Positions 12,941 to 24,229 of a stretch of DNA of 64,000 bases are shown one piece after another. Each line of letters opens with the position of its first letter. Position 1 is the first letter of the stretch. A program made the translations under genes and the position numbers. The stretch is from assembly GCA_951217055.1 (NCBI GenBank), contig OX578276.1:121838979-121902978 (forward strand). The letters run 5' to 3'. The DNA is from Gerris lacustris. Its lineage: Eukaryota > Arthropoda > Insecta > Hemiptera > Gerridae. Under the pieces are notes generated by a model. That model ran no database searches. It had not been told where the DNA came from and saw nothing but the letters and a program-made list of their open reading frames with translations.

Positions 12941-13728
12941 GGAGACTACTTTTTTGTTGTGTTGTACTTTTTTCTTTCTTTTCCTTTTCTTTTTATAGTA
13001 AACTAGCTGAAGTACCTGGCGTAGCCTAGGTGCATACATAAATGAGAACTTTTATGAATAAAATAAAAAACAAATTAATAAAATAAGTAAATGTAGGTAC
13101 ATATATATATATATAACATTGTTTGTTATGAGAAAATTATGTTAGAATTATATATGAATCATACTCCTAGTTGTTTAAACTGTCTTGCTTATCTTCTCTT
13201 TCCCATACCTGTATTTCTACTCTTTAGGAACCCCCTTCTCACCTAAGAAATTTCCCAACTCGACGCCCTCTTTTCCTTCCCCCTCCCCAGTTAATCCTTA
13301 ATTAATAATTTGGTTAATTAATGCTATTTTAAAAGATGGAAAATCAGATTGAAAATATTTTATTAGAACATCTCTAGATTATAAGAGATAACTTATTTCC
13401 TCATTGACCTATACCAAATAGTTCGGAAGGTATAGCAACTGTAAAAAAAAATTTAAAAAATTGCCACCATCTTGAATCAAAATGGATGGCGGATCAAAAT
13501 ATTCTTTCATAGCAGAGGTCTAGATGATTAAAACAAAGCTGTAGCAAAATGCTAGATTCCAAAATTAACAGTATTTGGGATATAGTGATTGATAGGTGAT
13601 AAGGTAGAATTAGGTCTTAAAAGTAGCACATAAATTACCCCTCCGTCTTTTAAATGAGTGAGTTTTAGGGGATGAAACTATACCAGGGAGATGACAAATT
13701 TGGTCCATAAACTAAATATAAATAAACC

Positions 13729-13734
13729 TTTATT
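13729..13734 (-). promoter_or_regulatory. AATAAA poly(A) signal of the IR gene
   Basis: AATAAA on the minus strand begins 23 bases after the IR stop codon (13757-13759), a natural place for 3' end formation. Confidence 0.6.
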
Positions 13735-13756
13735 CATTTAGATTTGAAGCAGGTAT

Positions 13757-16700
13757 CTACTCGGTATATTGTAAGGTTGGACGTAGAAATCTGTTGCATA
13801 GTATTTCTAAGATAAATACTAAAGTAGAAAGGGTGTAGCCAAGTCCAACCAAGATAAAAGGTCCAACCATAACGCCAAGTCCTAGCCCTTCACTCTCCTC
13901 TTCCTTGAAACAAGTCTGGCATCTGTCAAACGCTTCCCTTACTATGTACCTACAACAGCAGCAGGATGATTAGACAATTTTAATTGACCACTTATAAAGA
14001 ACTCTACTAGAATTAAAGGTTTTTTTAAAAAAAAACTGGATTTCAACCAAATTTGACAGTCCAAGAAGATGAGTTGATCAGATTTCCAAAACTGTCAACT
14101 ATGTTTGCTGACATACAGTTTTTAATTTTCGACTTTTTATACAATAATATTAAACTTCTTCATGGATTTCTTTAGAGAAGAGTTACCTGCTCATAGTTGG
14201 TGATAGAAGAACATCAGAGAAGATCTTGTGAACAATACCTGCATCAGAAAGATGACTGAACAACCTCCTGATAGCTGGAGTGAACCCAGACCACTTGCTC
14301 ATCATTATTCTAATAACAAACAAATAGAATTTTCTAATTTAAGTGAAAATTTAATTTGTTTCTTATTATGAGAGTTTGCCCCTGCTTAACATTTAAGGTA
14401 GAGTGATTGGTTTAAAAGCTCTACTGGAAGCCAGAACACTTGGTTTTTACTTTTACTATCCTCTCATTCATACTTAACAATTTATTTAATTTTTCTGTCA
14501 TATCACATCGGATTTAAATATTTTTTCTCTGTTATATTTTAGTTAATCTTACCCACTATTTTTCTTTTACCATGGAGCCTAAGGGGGTTGCACAATAGGC
14601 CCCATTTGACTTTCTTTATCTACACTTTTGTTTTTATATATTATACTATACCATATATATACAGACGTGATAGAGTAGTTGATGACACTATGGTCTGCCG
14701 CTTGGTAGGTAGAGAGTACGTCAGCAGGGGGCTTGGAATCCTCGGGTAAGTAGTAGATGTTGCCTATGGCTTGCCCATAAACAGCATATTTCTTACTTTT
14801 CATCCTTCGAACCCTCTCTGCCATATCTGCATCAAACTTGTGACGACTGATCCAAGCAGCCAACCAACTTGTCTGCACATCATGCAATACAAACAATATT
14901 TAGGAAAGGAGGGGGGCCTAGGTTGCTCGTTGGGGAGAGGGCTTGGGCTTGGCATTCAATCACTCAAGTTAAGCAGCATCGTGCGTGGTCAGTAGTTGGA
15001 TGAGTGTCTGCCTGACCCTAAAACTCTGGATTCATTTCCCAGACCGGGTCTCTCGCTCAATGTTCACCCAGCATTGTTTAAATGAATGGGTAGCTGCTGG
15101 AAAGAGTAGAGCTACCAGGTTTCGGCCAGGAAATCATGATCACCACTCTTAGTTGATAAAACATATTGTGATGTAGAGATATAATGGTTAACGACCAAAG
15201 GCAACACTAATGTGAAGACATTGGTTACTAACCTGGGTTTGATCAATGGACCCACCAAAGTGGTTTGCAACTTTGGGTGTAAAAGCCCTCTGGGGGGAAA
15301 AAAAAAGTCACAGGGATGTACTTGCATTCAAGTACTTTTTAGGGGTTAGAAGATTATTAAGCATATACGTTGTTATATTATGAAATAATTTTTTCCCTTA
15401 TCACGCTCTATGTGAAAATAAAAAAATATAAACAAATTTTATGCAGAAGGCCCCAAAAATCAAACAAACAATTAAAGGTTCCCTGGTTCATTCCCCCGGG
15501 GAGTCACAATGTTTTTTATCGGTAAAGAATACAAGGTAAATTAAATTTTTTCACGAAATTTTCATCACCCTATAATAAGGTATGAATTGTTATAAAATTT
15601 AAGGACTAGCCGTTATAGGGTGGTTGGGGGGGGGGGGATTTTTTAAATATATTTTTTAGCAGATAAAACCAATAAGGAATGCAAAATTAAAAAGTATATA
15701 TGTTTATACAATATAAATATATATACAGTGGCGCACCCAGGGGGGGGCACGTGCCCCCCCCCCCCCCCCCCCCAATCCCAAATTCTAAATTTTAAACAAA
15801 ATTAAAGTATGCAATTCCGCAGCACATGTTAAAGTGATAGTGTGAGTAATAGACTTTCATTTGATTCCCAGTAAATAAAATAAAATTGCTATTGTTATTT
15901 TTTTGGCCCATCAGACCACACATTTTGCATATGTTTTATATTTTTAGCAACAGCAAACATACAGTTTTAGGGGGGGGGGGGGCACGAAAAAATTAGATGT
16001 TTTTTGACAAAATGGCGTGGAAAATTAAATACCATCCACAAGTGTTATATATTTTTGTAATCTACTGTCTACTCTTCAATACCTTCATTTGATACCTCAC
16101 TCAAATTTAAAAAAATATATTTGTTTCCCTGTGACATGAATTACCTGCCCATTTTGGATTCCTAGTTAATCAGATCAAATAATTGCTATTCTTATTTTTT
16201 CTATGGCCCAGCAGACGGCAAATTTACAAATATTGGTTGTATATGAAACCTCAAATACTTTATATTATATCGCAATGGATTCTTCAGAGTAGGTATATGG
16301 AAGAGGTGTTTACTACATTAACGGGTTCGGCGTTTTTAGGCTTTCGTTGGTAAAACAAAAAAAAGAAACCCTTATAGTTTCGTTCCTGTGTCTGTCTGTC
16401 TAATTTTCCGTGCCATTTTGTCAAAAACATCAACATTTTGCGTCCCCCCCCCCCCCCCCCAATAAAAACAACTATATTTCTGCTTTTACTAAAAATACAA
16501 AAAAAAATATGCAAAATGTGCGGTCTTTTTTTGAGTGAGGTATCAAATGAAAGGTATTGAAGATGAAGAGTAGATTACAAAAATATAAAATACAAGTGGA
16601 AAGTGTTTAATTTTTCATGCCATTTTGTCAAAAAAGCATCAAAATTTGGCTTCCCCCTCCCCCTTATACTAATTTAATGTTCACAATACTAACGAAACCC

Positions 16701-18554
16701 TTTTTACGTGATACTTCACGTCCAATCAATTTTTTTGTGAATTCATCGAAAACAAAGCTGTTCCGGATCCATGTTTATAGGAACTTTTTTGTTCAGTGTC
16801 CAATTTCCTAGGAGAGCCCGAAGTATTGCGGTTTCGTTCGGGGAAAGCTTAAGAAAAGCAGAAGGTTTTCCACATACACACATTTGTAACCATCTCATCG
16901 GCAGCTTTCAATGGATACCCAACTCGAAAATGAAAAATATTCGAGTTTATCACATTTTTGTGAATTGAGCATGCACTTATTAAATTTGTATCTTCTCTTT
17001 ATATTTTTACTATGTGTGGGTCAAAAAGTTACGCCAGTATTTCAAATTTCCACTTTTTTGCTTATACCATTCGGGAGATATGCACTAAAGAGCGATGGAC
17101 AGGCAGACGCATCACCCTCGGCATTAGGGTTTCGAGAAGGATCTACAAAATCCTAACAAAACAATATATAGGGTGTATCAATTTCAGACCTCCATATTGA
17201 AAGGGGGTGTTTCTAAAGGTCGTTTGATGCAAAAATTTTGTATAAGCTATACTCCAATTCTCAACGATAATAGCTATAAGCAAAAATTGATTGGGTTAAA
17301 ATCAATCAACCTTATTTAAAAAACCTTACATTTACCTTAAATCGTCTGTGAAGTCATTTAACCACATAGGTCCTTATCAAGGAGAAAATTTAGTTTCTGA
17401 GGTATTGAACAAAAATATAAATATGTCCCCGCTGGAAATCGAACCAAGACCATATTATGTAGTATAAACAACCATTAGTTCTTATAATCATATTTAAAAA
17501 ATGTTTAATAACATATTATTTAAATGAGGTATTTTGGGATTTTCAACAGTACCTCCTCTGGGTAGATGTACTTAAGAGTGGTCATAACAATGTTATGTCG
17601 ACTCCATATCCATCCTGCTCTCAGCATATCTGGCTCATTTTGTAATGGCTGTTCCCACGACGGATTATTAAGATGTGACACAAGTTTACAAGAGTAAACA
17701 GTCACAACAAGCAATGAGAAGAAACTCCACCCAGTCACGACTAGTCTTAAAGGAACCAGAGTTTTCATCCAACTCCCACCCCCAGCAGGCATCCCCGTGA
17801 CTACAATGGACACCAATTGAGTCTGCCAGTACCACCAACCGGATCTTACACCTCGACCTACACAAACACACACACTAATTACACACTGAAACTGCTCCGA
17901 ATACTCTAGCTTAAACCATTCCCAATATAATAATATTTCATTTTTTTTTTTTTGGGGGGGGGGGGGACATTTTTTTAAACAAACTATGTGATTTATAAAA
18001 AAAAATTGTTTTTTTTAGTTTTTATTTAAAAAAGAATAACTGTGTAACTGTATTTTCGTTGATTTGTTAAAAAAAGAATAGAGGAGGCGACACGGAAAAC
18101 GCAAATTTAACACTCATGGTGCAAAGATGAATTGGTGCAAAAAAGAAACCAAATATGTATATCTTTCATTTAAAACTCCACGTGACGCATTTCTGTTATA
18201 AAAATGTTCAACCCCTTGTTTTTGGAAATAGATTTTTTCCCGGGAAAGAGACGAATCCTCGTATATGGTTATAGATTCGTATTTAAATATGTTTCGAATA
18301 ATTTAATCCAAATCGTTGGAACAGTTTTCGATAATTTTTTTTTTTTTTTTCAATTTCTTTAGTTTTTGGGGCTAGTGCCCCCAAATGACCAAAAATTAAT
18401 ATTTCCTCTGGGTATAATTATTTTGAACATGCCAGATTTAGTCAAAATTGGCCCAGTAGTTTCTCCGACGACAAACATTTTTTAAGAACCATTTTTTGGA
18501 CCATAAACGTAAATTCATCTAAATCTCAAAATTGAATTTTCGCACCATCACTAT

Positions 18555-18600
<46 letters not shown>

Positions 18601-21600
18601 ATCAGGGCCGGATATAGCTACCGCCAGCCCCCGCGGTGCGGGGGGGCCCAGTCAGAGAAGTTGAAAAAGGTTTTTTTACAACAAAAAAGGCAAGAAGGAT
18701 ATTGTGAACAGTGGCGTAGCTATGGGCCCGAATTGCGAGCACGTCCCCGGTGCCAGGGGGCCCACAAATAAAAAAAAACAAAACATGAAACTACTATCTT
18801 TGTACCGCAATGTCGATGGGGGGCCCCTTTAGAGTATAATAAAACTGGAATTATAATCATATACCTTTGTCAGGGGGTCCCATTCAGTGCTGAACGCAAA
18901 TGTTTCAATTATAATTTTTTTTGGCGAGGGGCCCTCTGCCCTAGGTACGCCACTGATTGTGATAAACTTAAAATTTTGTCATGAGTACGAACGGAAGTTT
19001 GAATTTTTTTGTTTCATTTAGTTACTTAGATTTTGTGATGTTTTCACCTTATTCAATATGGTCAATGCTAATTTAAAGGAGAGAAACTGACTGACAAATC
19101 ATATTAACAGATATTAATAAATTTTATCTACGATTGATACGAAATATAAACATTGTATCACTGTTTAGATGGGTAGAAAGTGATTCTTTACGTACTTGTA
19201 TTCATTGCGCATGCGCGTCTCACAGTTCTGAAGAATTCCTCTTCTTTACCACCCTAAGGCGGCAAAGAAGAGGAATTCTTCAGCTTTACGCACGACTAGC
19301 GAGTTTGTTTACATTTAACAAAACTAATATGCTGTTCTTTTATTAAAGTAACTGTTTATATCGAGTTTTTAGTGAAAAACAATGAGTGAATCAAGTGACT
19401 TTAACGAAAATGTGGAGAATAATACTCCTCTAGAAATAATTAAATCGGCAAAAAATACAACTCAAGAATTAATGCCATCTTTATCAAGAGAGAGATACGA
19501 ACTTACATACAGCAAGTTTATTTTTATCTGTATTTATTATTTAAATCTAACAATCGTAGATAAAGTACGGTACGCAACTCGTGCGAAAACGGCATTTTGG
19601 ATTGCTCGTGTGGTTTTACTACCCTCGCTGTCGCTCGGGTGCAAACTCCACACTCGCATGAAAAATACTACTTTCCGCAATCAACGCGTAATGTACTATT
19701 ACATATTTTACTTGTAATGCGATTTTTAAGTTTTCCAGCTACAAAACAACTTAATTATTTGTGTTTTTTAGCCCACCTTAGTTAAACTCAAAATTCGTCC
19801 CCGCGCCAAACCTCTTTTCCTGTAAGGACAAACTTGCCCTCAGAAATCCTTAAAACTCATTTTTTTGCACTTAAATTTTAAAAAAATCTCCGGGGAAGGA
19901 CCCCCCCCCCCCCCCCCCCCCGGATGATATATATAATACATATATCCGGTCATTATACATACCTAAACGATAAAATAGGTATCTTCGAAAAGGAATAACG
20001 AAAAAAATTTAAGACCCCATTTTCGGATAAGCTTGAAAAAAATTTTATTTGAAATATTACAAAAGTTAATATGAAAGAGGAGTAGTTATAGGACCCCCGG
20101 TATAATATTGTTGTTGTTTTAAGGAGGTAAATTGCATTATTATTTATTTGAGAGATATTCGCAGTATATTACCCTTCATTTCCATACTGTGCTTATGATT
20201 CTTATTTTGGTCTTTAGGGCATTAATAACTCCAAAGTCAATCCGTTTTTGGCTATATTTCACCTCCTTTGAGGCATCTTCAGGCCTAAAAGATTTTTAAA
20301 ATTTTATTTTTTATATCTACATTAACATTTAACTTACATCTTTATATAACATGTTGACACAACTTTTAAACAAAACGTAACACTTTTTAAAAAAAAAAAT
20401 ACGTGTGGCGTCGCAGGACACCCGTTAGGAACAAAGTTCCTTGCGCTTTTGATTAAATATACAAATTATAAATTCACACTACTAAGTATACGATGCTAAC
20501 TACTTGTACATGGCGGAGTTAGAAAAGAGACAAAATTAAAAGTAATTAACTGTTTGTACCTAGTGGAGTTAAGGCAAAATTAAGAGAAAAGCATTGTTTA
20601 TATCATTGAAGCGAGTGCCTTGCAATAAATACTTATGTATTGAATATTGAGAAAAAAATTAATCATGATGAGTTGATATAGTTAAAAAGGAAGGTGGTAG
20701 TAGGTGGGAAACAGGGCTGTTTTCCCCTACCCGGCCTACTAATTTAAAATATTATAAAATATATCTCTTCCCTATTCAAAAATGTCTGCTTGTATCAGGT
20801 TGAAATTTTACATGCCTGTTCAATTTTACTTTACTTTACTTTGTGTATGACGTGTTATAAAAATCATTACGTTAGAACGTAAGATATCGGTTAAAACGTA
20901 GTTCTCTCTATTTTAAACGGTTTAGGTCCGCTTTATAAATTTAGCGATCATTAACACTTCATAGCAGTATCGGTGTTGATTTAACTAAAAAAAAATTAAT
21001 TTAAAAAAGTTGTATGTCTCATTGAATAGAATAATTTAATTTTTCCCGTCCAAAAATTTCAATTTTACATTTGAATGTTTTTCGCGAGCGTTGCTAAAAT
21101 AAACAGTCTTCCACGTCGGTCAACTTTGGCGAGGTAGTTCAAAAGCGAATTTGAGTTGAAGACTGAATGCGGTGATTATAAAATTAGGTTGTAGTGTGTA
21201 GTTTTACTTTCTTTGACTATCACGAGACTCACCGATAGTGTAGGACTCCTATTCTACACCAACCTGTAAACTCCTTCCCCCCCCCCCCCCCCCCCCCCCT
21301 CCCCTTCCGAATAAGACCTGGCCTGGGTAGGTTGGGGGCCCATTGGAGTATTTCGCGGGGGGGCCCGAAAATTGAAAATCCGGCCCTGCTCTCTATGTAT
21401 ATATACTCGTATATGTTATTATTATTATTATTTATTTAGCAAATAATGTAAACAGAATGCAACATCATTGGAGTAATAATTTATTTTATAAGGTTTAAAT
21501 TTTAATTCCGAAATCTACAAAGTTGCTATTTACCGTGAGTGCAATTACCGCATGTATGTATTATGATTTTTAAGGAAAATGGAGAGCATAGCGGCAGTTT

Positions 21601-22174
21601 TTTCTCTCCTTATTTGTTGTTTAACACAACTACAATTTTATTTGTTAAATTATAAGTGTTACAGTTGATTTTGTATTGCTTATATATAATATGATATATA
21701 CGACTTTCACAACATTAGAATGAAGTAGTCCAGTGACTACCTCCTTCTTAGCGTCTGGATATTGAAATATATAGATAAAAATAAAATAAAGAATTAGAGC
21801 AAATAGCAGAGCAGATAGTAGAGGAATAAAGATATTTAAATTCATGTGTTTGATAAGCCCCTAGTACACTGTCTCTTGAGGCATCTTGGCCAGGTACCTG
21901 GTTAATCATTGCTATCATCTGCACTTTGTAAATTGGAGGTCATGGGTTCGATTCGGTTTTCATCCTGCATATAGCGATATTAATGGGGGGTCTCTACTTG
22001 CTAGTTTTACCATTATTGAGTTTGGCATACCTAAATGTTCAGTAGGGAATGGAGGTCTGGTCGTAAGAAGTCTCAGTAACGGTGTACAGGCAGCCATAGT
22101 GACGACTAGGTATAGCCAGAATATGCTTGGAATTGATTCTAAACCAGCATACAAGTATCTATAAACCAAAAATG

Positions 22175-22206
<32 letters not shown>

Positions 22207-23229
22207 AATAAGTAAATGTACATTTAAATATTATTGAACATTTCATCAAAATTTATCATAAAAATAACTTCACCTCGGCGGGGAATCGAACCCGGGCTCT
22301 CTCCGTCCGCGTTTTAAGCTATTTTCTCAGGAACTAGATTTTTTCCCGGGAAAACGGCTTATGCGTTGGATTCGTATTCAAATGGACAACATTTTACAAT
22401 TTTTAAAATCGTCGGAACCGTTTTTGAGAATTTTTTTTTCAGAGTTTTGGGGGGTAGGGCCCCCAAATTTTGAGCTAAAATTCATTTCTCGATTTCGCCT
22501 CGGGGTATGATTTGTTTGAACATGTATGCCAAATTTCGTCAAAATCGGCCCAGTAGTTTATAGGCTCCAGGCGTCTGCACAGACGACAGATGGAAATTTT
22601 TTAAAAACCACTTTTTTGGACTCAGGGGACCTCAAAATGTGTAAATCCATAAAAATCTCAAAATCAAATTTTCGCGCCATCACAATGCTTTCTCATTATA
22701 TGTGAAAGTAAAAATGTTAGTGTAAGGGGGGGGGGGGGGGGGGGGTACATACTCTATAGGAGGGGGTATTCCAAAATTTTCCTTTGGAATTTTTTTTTTT
22801 TTTTGGAAAATAAACGTTCAAAACAGCATTTTAAGCAGTTTTAGACATAAACCCATGTATTAATTTTTATTTTATTTGTAATTTATAGCCCCTTCAAATC
22901 TGACAGGGGGTATGGGTAAATAAAACTCGAGAAACAAAATTAATAGATTTAGTTGAAAGTGGTGGCTTATTGTATTGGTGTAAACTTAATTGCTAATTAA
23001 CATGCATTTAGATATGATTCTTTGAGATCTAGTTTTTAAAGTGAATGCCAAAATGTTCAGGGTGTAATTGTACCTCTTATGCTGTGGTCTTGGTACAAGG
23101 TACCTGATGCCACTGCTATGCCAAGGTCTGAGCATGTCTACTCTCTGGTACAAGTCAGGTGTTACCCACAATTCACAGAACCCCACATCAGCCTGACCTC
23201 CAGTCACCAGGTATTTCACACTGCCCCAT
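13757..23229 (-). CDS. Ionotropic receptor (IR, variant iGluR), 3' part
   Basis: Exons on minus: 23229-23074, 17857-17553, 14872-14667, 14309-14187 and 13949-13757 (TAG). The first gives ligand-binding lobe S1 (GGQADVGFCELWVTPDLYQR, then VDMLRPWHSSGIRYLVPRP). The second gives the pore loop (VSIVVTGMPAGGGSW) and a membrane helix (RLVVTGWSFFSLLVVTVYS). The third and fourth give lobe S2, with SGFTPAIRRLFSHLSDAGIV. The last gives the final membrane helix (VMVGPFILVGLGYTLSTLVF) and a short cytoplasmic tail. Phases agree at the last three junctions; the donor at 14666 (GTCTGT) is weak. IRs are ligand-gated cation channels of chemosensory, thermosensory or hygrosensory neurons. The segment with the first membrane helix and everything N-terminal of S1 are not identified, so the gene extends further upstream. 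Which IR this is cannot be told. Confidence 0.85.
14930..15308 (+). mobile_element. SINE with 5S rRNA-like head (SINE3 type)
   Basis: The stretch at about 14968-15017, containing AAGTTAAGCAGCATCGTGCG and then GTCAGTAGTTGGATGAGTG, matches the internal promoter region of 5S rRNA (A box, intermediate element and C box). An unrelated body follows, ending in an A-rich tail at 15297-15306. The 5' half of 5S rRNA is not recognisable. It lies in the IR intron between the S2 and pore exons. Confidence 0.6.
15600..16660. repeat. mixed interspersed repeats with long G/C runs
   Basis: Contains a hAT-like terminus CAGTGGCGCACCCAGG at 15727 whose partner was not found. Two inverted pieces of another repeat share the text TTTTTGACAAAATGGC, with related pieces at 25780-25900 and 52890-53440. 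Homopolymers of G or C (for example 15752-15773 and 16445-16460) mark the joints. No gene. Confidence 0.55.
18060..18540. repeat. interspersed repeat, GGGAAAA/TAGATTTTTTCCCGGG family
   Basis: Shares blocks with 22310-22690, 42110-42270 and (inverted) 46480-46880. All contain the CCCGGGAAA(A) block, a CGTCGGAA(C)(C/A)GTTTT segment and a GGCCCAGTAGTTT segment. No reading frame was found. Several copies have a tRNA-like B box next to them. Confidence 0.6.
18557..18602. repeat. (CT)n microsatellite, host of a hAT insertion
   Basis: About 40 bp of CT dinucleotides with a single TTT interruption. The hAT-like element at 18603 inserted at its right end and duplicated CTCTCTAT. Confidence 0.9.
18709..18955. 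mobile_element. nested hAT MITE, 247 bp
   Basis: The ends CAGTGGCGTAGCTA and TAGGTACGCCACTG are inverted repeats. The flanks ATTGTGAA and ATTGTGAT match at 7 of 8 bases, as expected for an aged 8-bp target duplication. It sits entirely inside the 18603-21388 element, so it came later. Confidence 0.88.
19226..19282. repeat. perfect hairpin beside an ORF start
   Basis: CTGAAGAATTCCTCTTCTTT is followed after about 17 bases by its complement AAAGAAGAGGAATTCTTCAG. The 20-bp arms match exactly, about 100 bases upstream of the ATG at 19382. Confidence 0.9.
19382..19510 (+). CDS. first-exon-like ORF inside hAT-like element
   Basis: The reading starts MSESSDFNENVENN and passes LMPSLSRERYELTYSKF before a possible donor (AGCAA|GTTTAT). 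The phrase LxxxSRERYExTYxKF resembles the helical N-terminal part of tyrosine-recombinase-like (Crypton/DUF3504) proteins; this comes from memory and is weak. No downstream exon was found, so it may be a fragment picked up by the element. Confidence 0.3.
21250..21310. repeat. poly-C tract in hAT-like element
   Basis: About 20 consecutive C at 21279-21299, near the right end of the hAT-like element. Confidence 0.8.
21870..22204 (+). mobile_element. tRNA-headed SINE with poly(A) tail
   Basis: A B-box-like GGGTTCGATTCGG (21945-21957) lies near the left end. About 250 bp follow and end in a pure A tract of about 30 (22173-22203). The A box is not convincing, and a target duplication is not clear. 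Confidence 0.55.
22210..22700 (-). repeat. inverted copy of the 46.4-46.95 kb repeat
   Basis: CGGGGAATCGAACCCGGGCT (a B-box complement) and the following ~400 bp match 46440-46960 in reverse orientation, including the CCTCGGGGTATGA and CAGGCGTCTGCACAGACGAC segments. No coding capacity. Confidence 0.75.
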
Positions 23230-23569
23230 CTAAAATAACAATACAAAACACTTTTGGTGTTTGTCTAGCCTGTCTCTTAGTATTTGTGGAGCTCAAAAAG
23301 ATTATGCACATTACAGAAATAATTACGAAATAAATCTGTGATGCAAAGAAGAATTAATTTGACACTTGGTGCGTCCTCATTGCTATTACTGTTAGAAGCA
23401 TCCCGGAGTCAGAGATCCCAAAAGTACTTTAGTCTAACAGTTGTCAATGCTATTTGAAAAAATATAATTAATTGGCACCGATATAAAATCATCTGTAGCC
23501 TGTTCCAAAGATCAAAGGGGGTTTCTAGTCGGTTTGAAGAACCTTTCACTCATCTTAAATATTAAACCT

Positions 23570-23770
23570 CAGGGTCGGACTGGCTATACGGGAGTTCGGG
23601 AGTTTTCCCGGTGGGCCGGTCTGGTTCAGATCTAAAATGGGTGGTCCCTTGGCCAACTCAAGGCTTGAGGGCCTTGAGTCTGATGGTGAAACTCCCGGGC
23701 TGAAATTTCTTCCAGGGGTTAAACCTAACAGGGTTGTTAAACCTAATATAATCTGGACTTCAAACACCTT
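23570..23770. mobile_element. hAT MITE fragment (CAGGGTCGGACTGGC end)
   Basis: CAGGGTCGGACTGGCTATAC starts at 23570, followed by TTTTCCCGGTGGGCCGG. This end is widespread in animal genomes as a hAT-type repeat. The opposite end was not found, so the copy is truncated. Confidence 0.5.
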
Positions 23771-23984
23771 CGAATTAGGATTAGAAATTTAATATAATAC
23801 TGTGTAAGATAGAATTAGTTAAATAAATCACTAAAACATATTTTTTAAATAAATATAGACATAAAAATTATAAGGTCAAATATAATATAGTCATAGAGTA
23901 ATAATTAATATAATAATACCATTTTTGAAAACTGGTCTTATTTTCAACTATTTTTATTTTTTATTTATATATTTTTCTTTCTTT

Positions 23985-24225
23985 ACCTTAATTATTTCCA
24001 TGTGCAAAATGTGGGGAAGATTGAAAGACGGGAAGTGGTTCAAAAGTGGGGTAATAGGTGTGCGATGAAACTTATAAAGCAAATTTGACGGCATTTTTTT
24101 TTTTTTTTTTGGTTTCTGTATTCTTCGCCATAGTTGTTTCTATGTGCAAAATTTAAGGAAGATTGAATCACGGGAAGTGGTTTAAAATTGGGGAAACGGA
24201 AATGTGCGATGAAACTTACAAAACA
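23985..24225. repeat. two-copy degenerate tandem repeat
   Basis: Segments around 24000 and 24150 share TATGTGCAAAAT, GGAAGATTGAA and CGGGAAGTGGTT(C/T)AAAA in the same order, at about a 145-bp period. Confidence 0.7.
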
Positions 24226-24229
24226 AAGT

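Larger units (their letters stand above)
18603..21388. mobile_element. hAT-like element, 2.8 kb, exact 8-bp TSD
   Basis: The ends CAGGGCCGGAT and ATCCGGCCCTG form inverted repeats, and both flanks carry CTCTCTAT (18595-18602 and 21389-21396), an 8-bp target duplication typical of hAT. The interior has no recognisable hAT transposase. It holds a nested hAT MITE (18709-18955), a strong hairpin (19226-19282), an open stretch starting MSESSDFNENVENN (19382) and the ~1-kb interspersed repeat also seen in RacGAP1 intron 7. It lies in the IR gene between the pore and S1 exons. Confidence 0.85.

Noticed and set aside
17686..17871. Alternative frame over the IR pore exon
   Set aside because: Shadow of the real exon; the chosen frame shows the pore loop and membrane helix and fits the next junction's phase.
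21715..21863. Minus-strand reading GLIKHMNLNIFIPLLSALLF as the missing first membrane helix of the IR gene
   Set aside because: It is hydrophobic and has a TAG acceptor, but its phase does not fit the S1 exon and the sequence is generic AT-rich. Kept only as a possibility.
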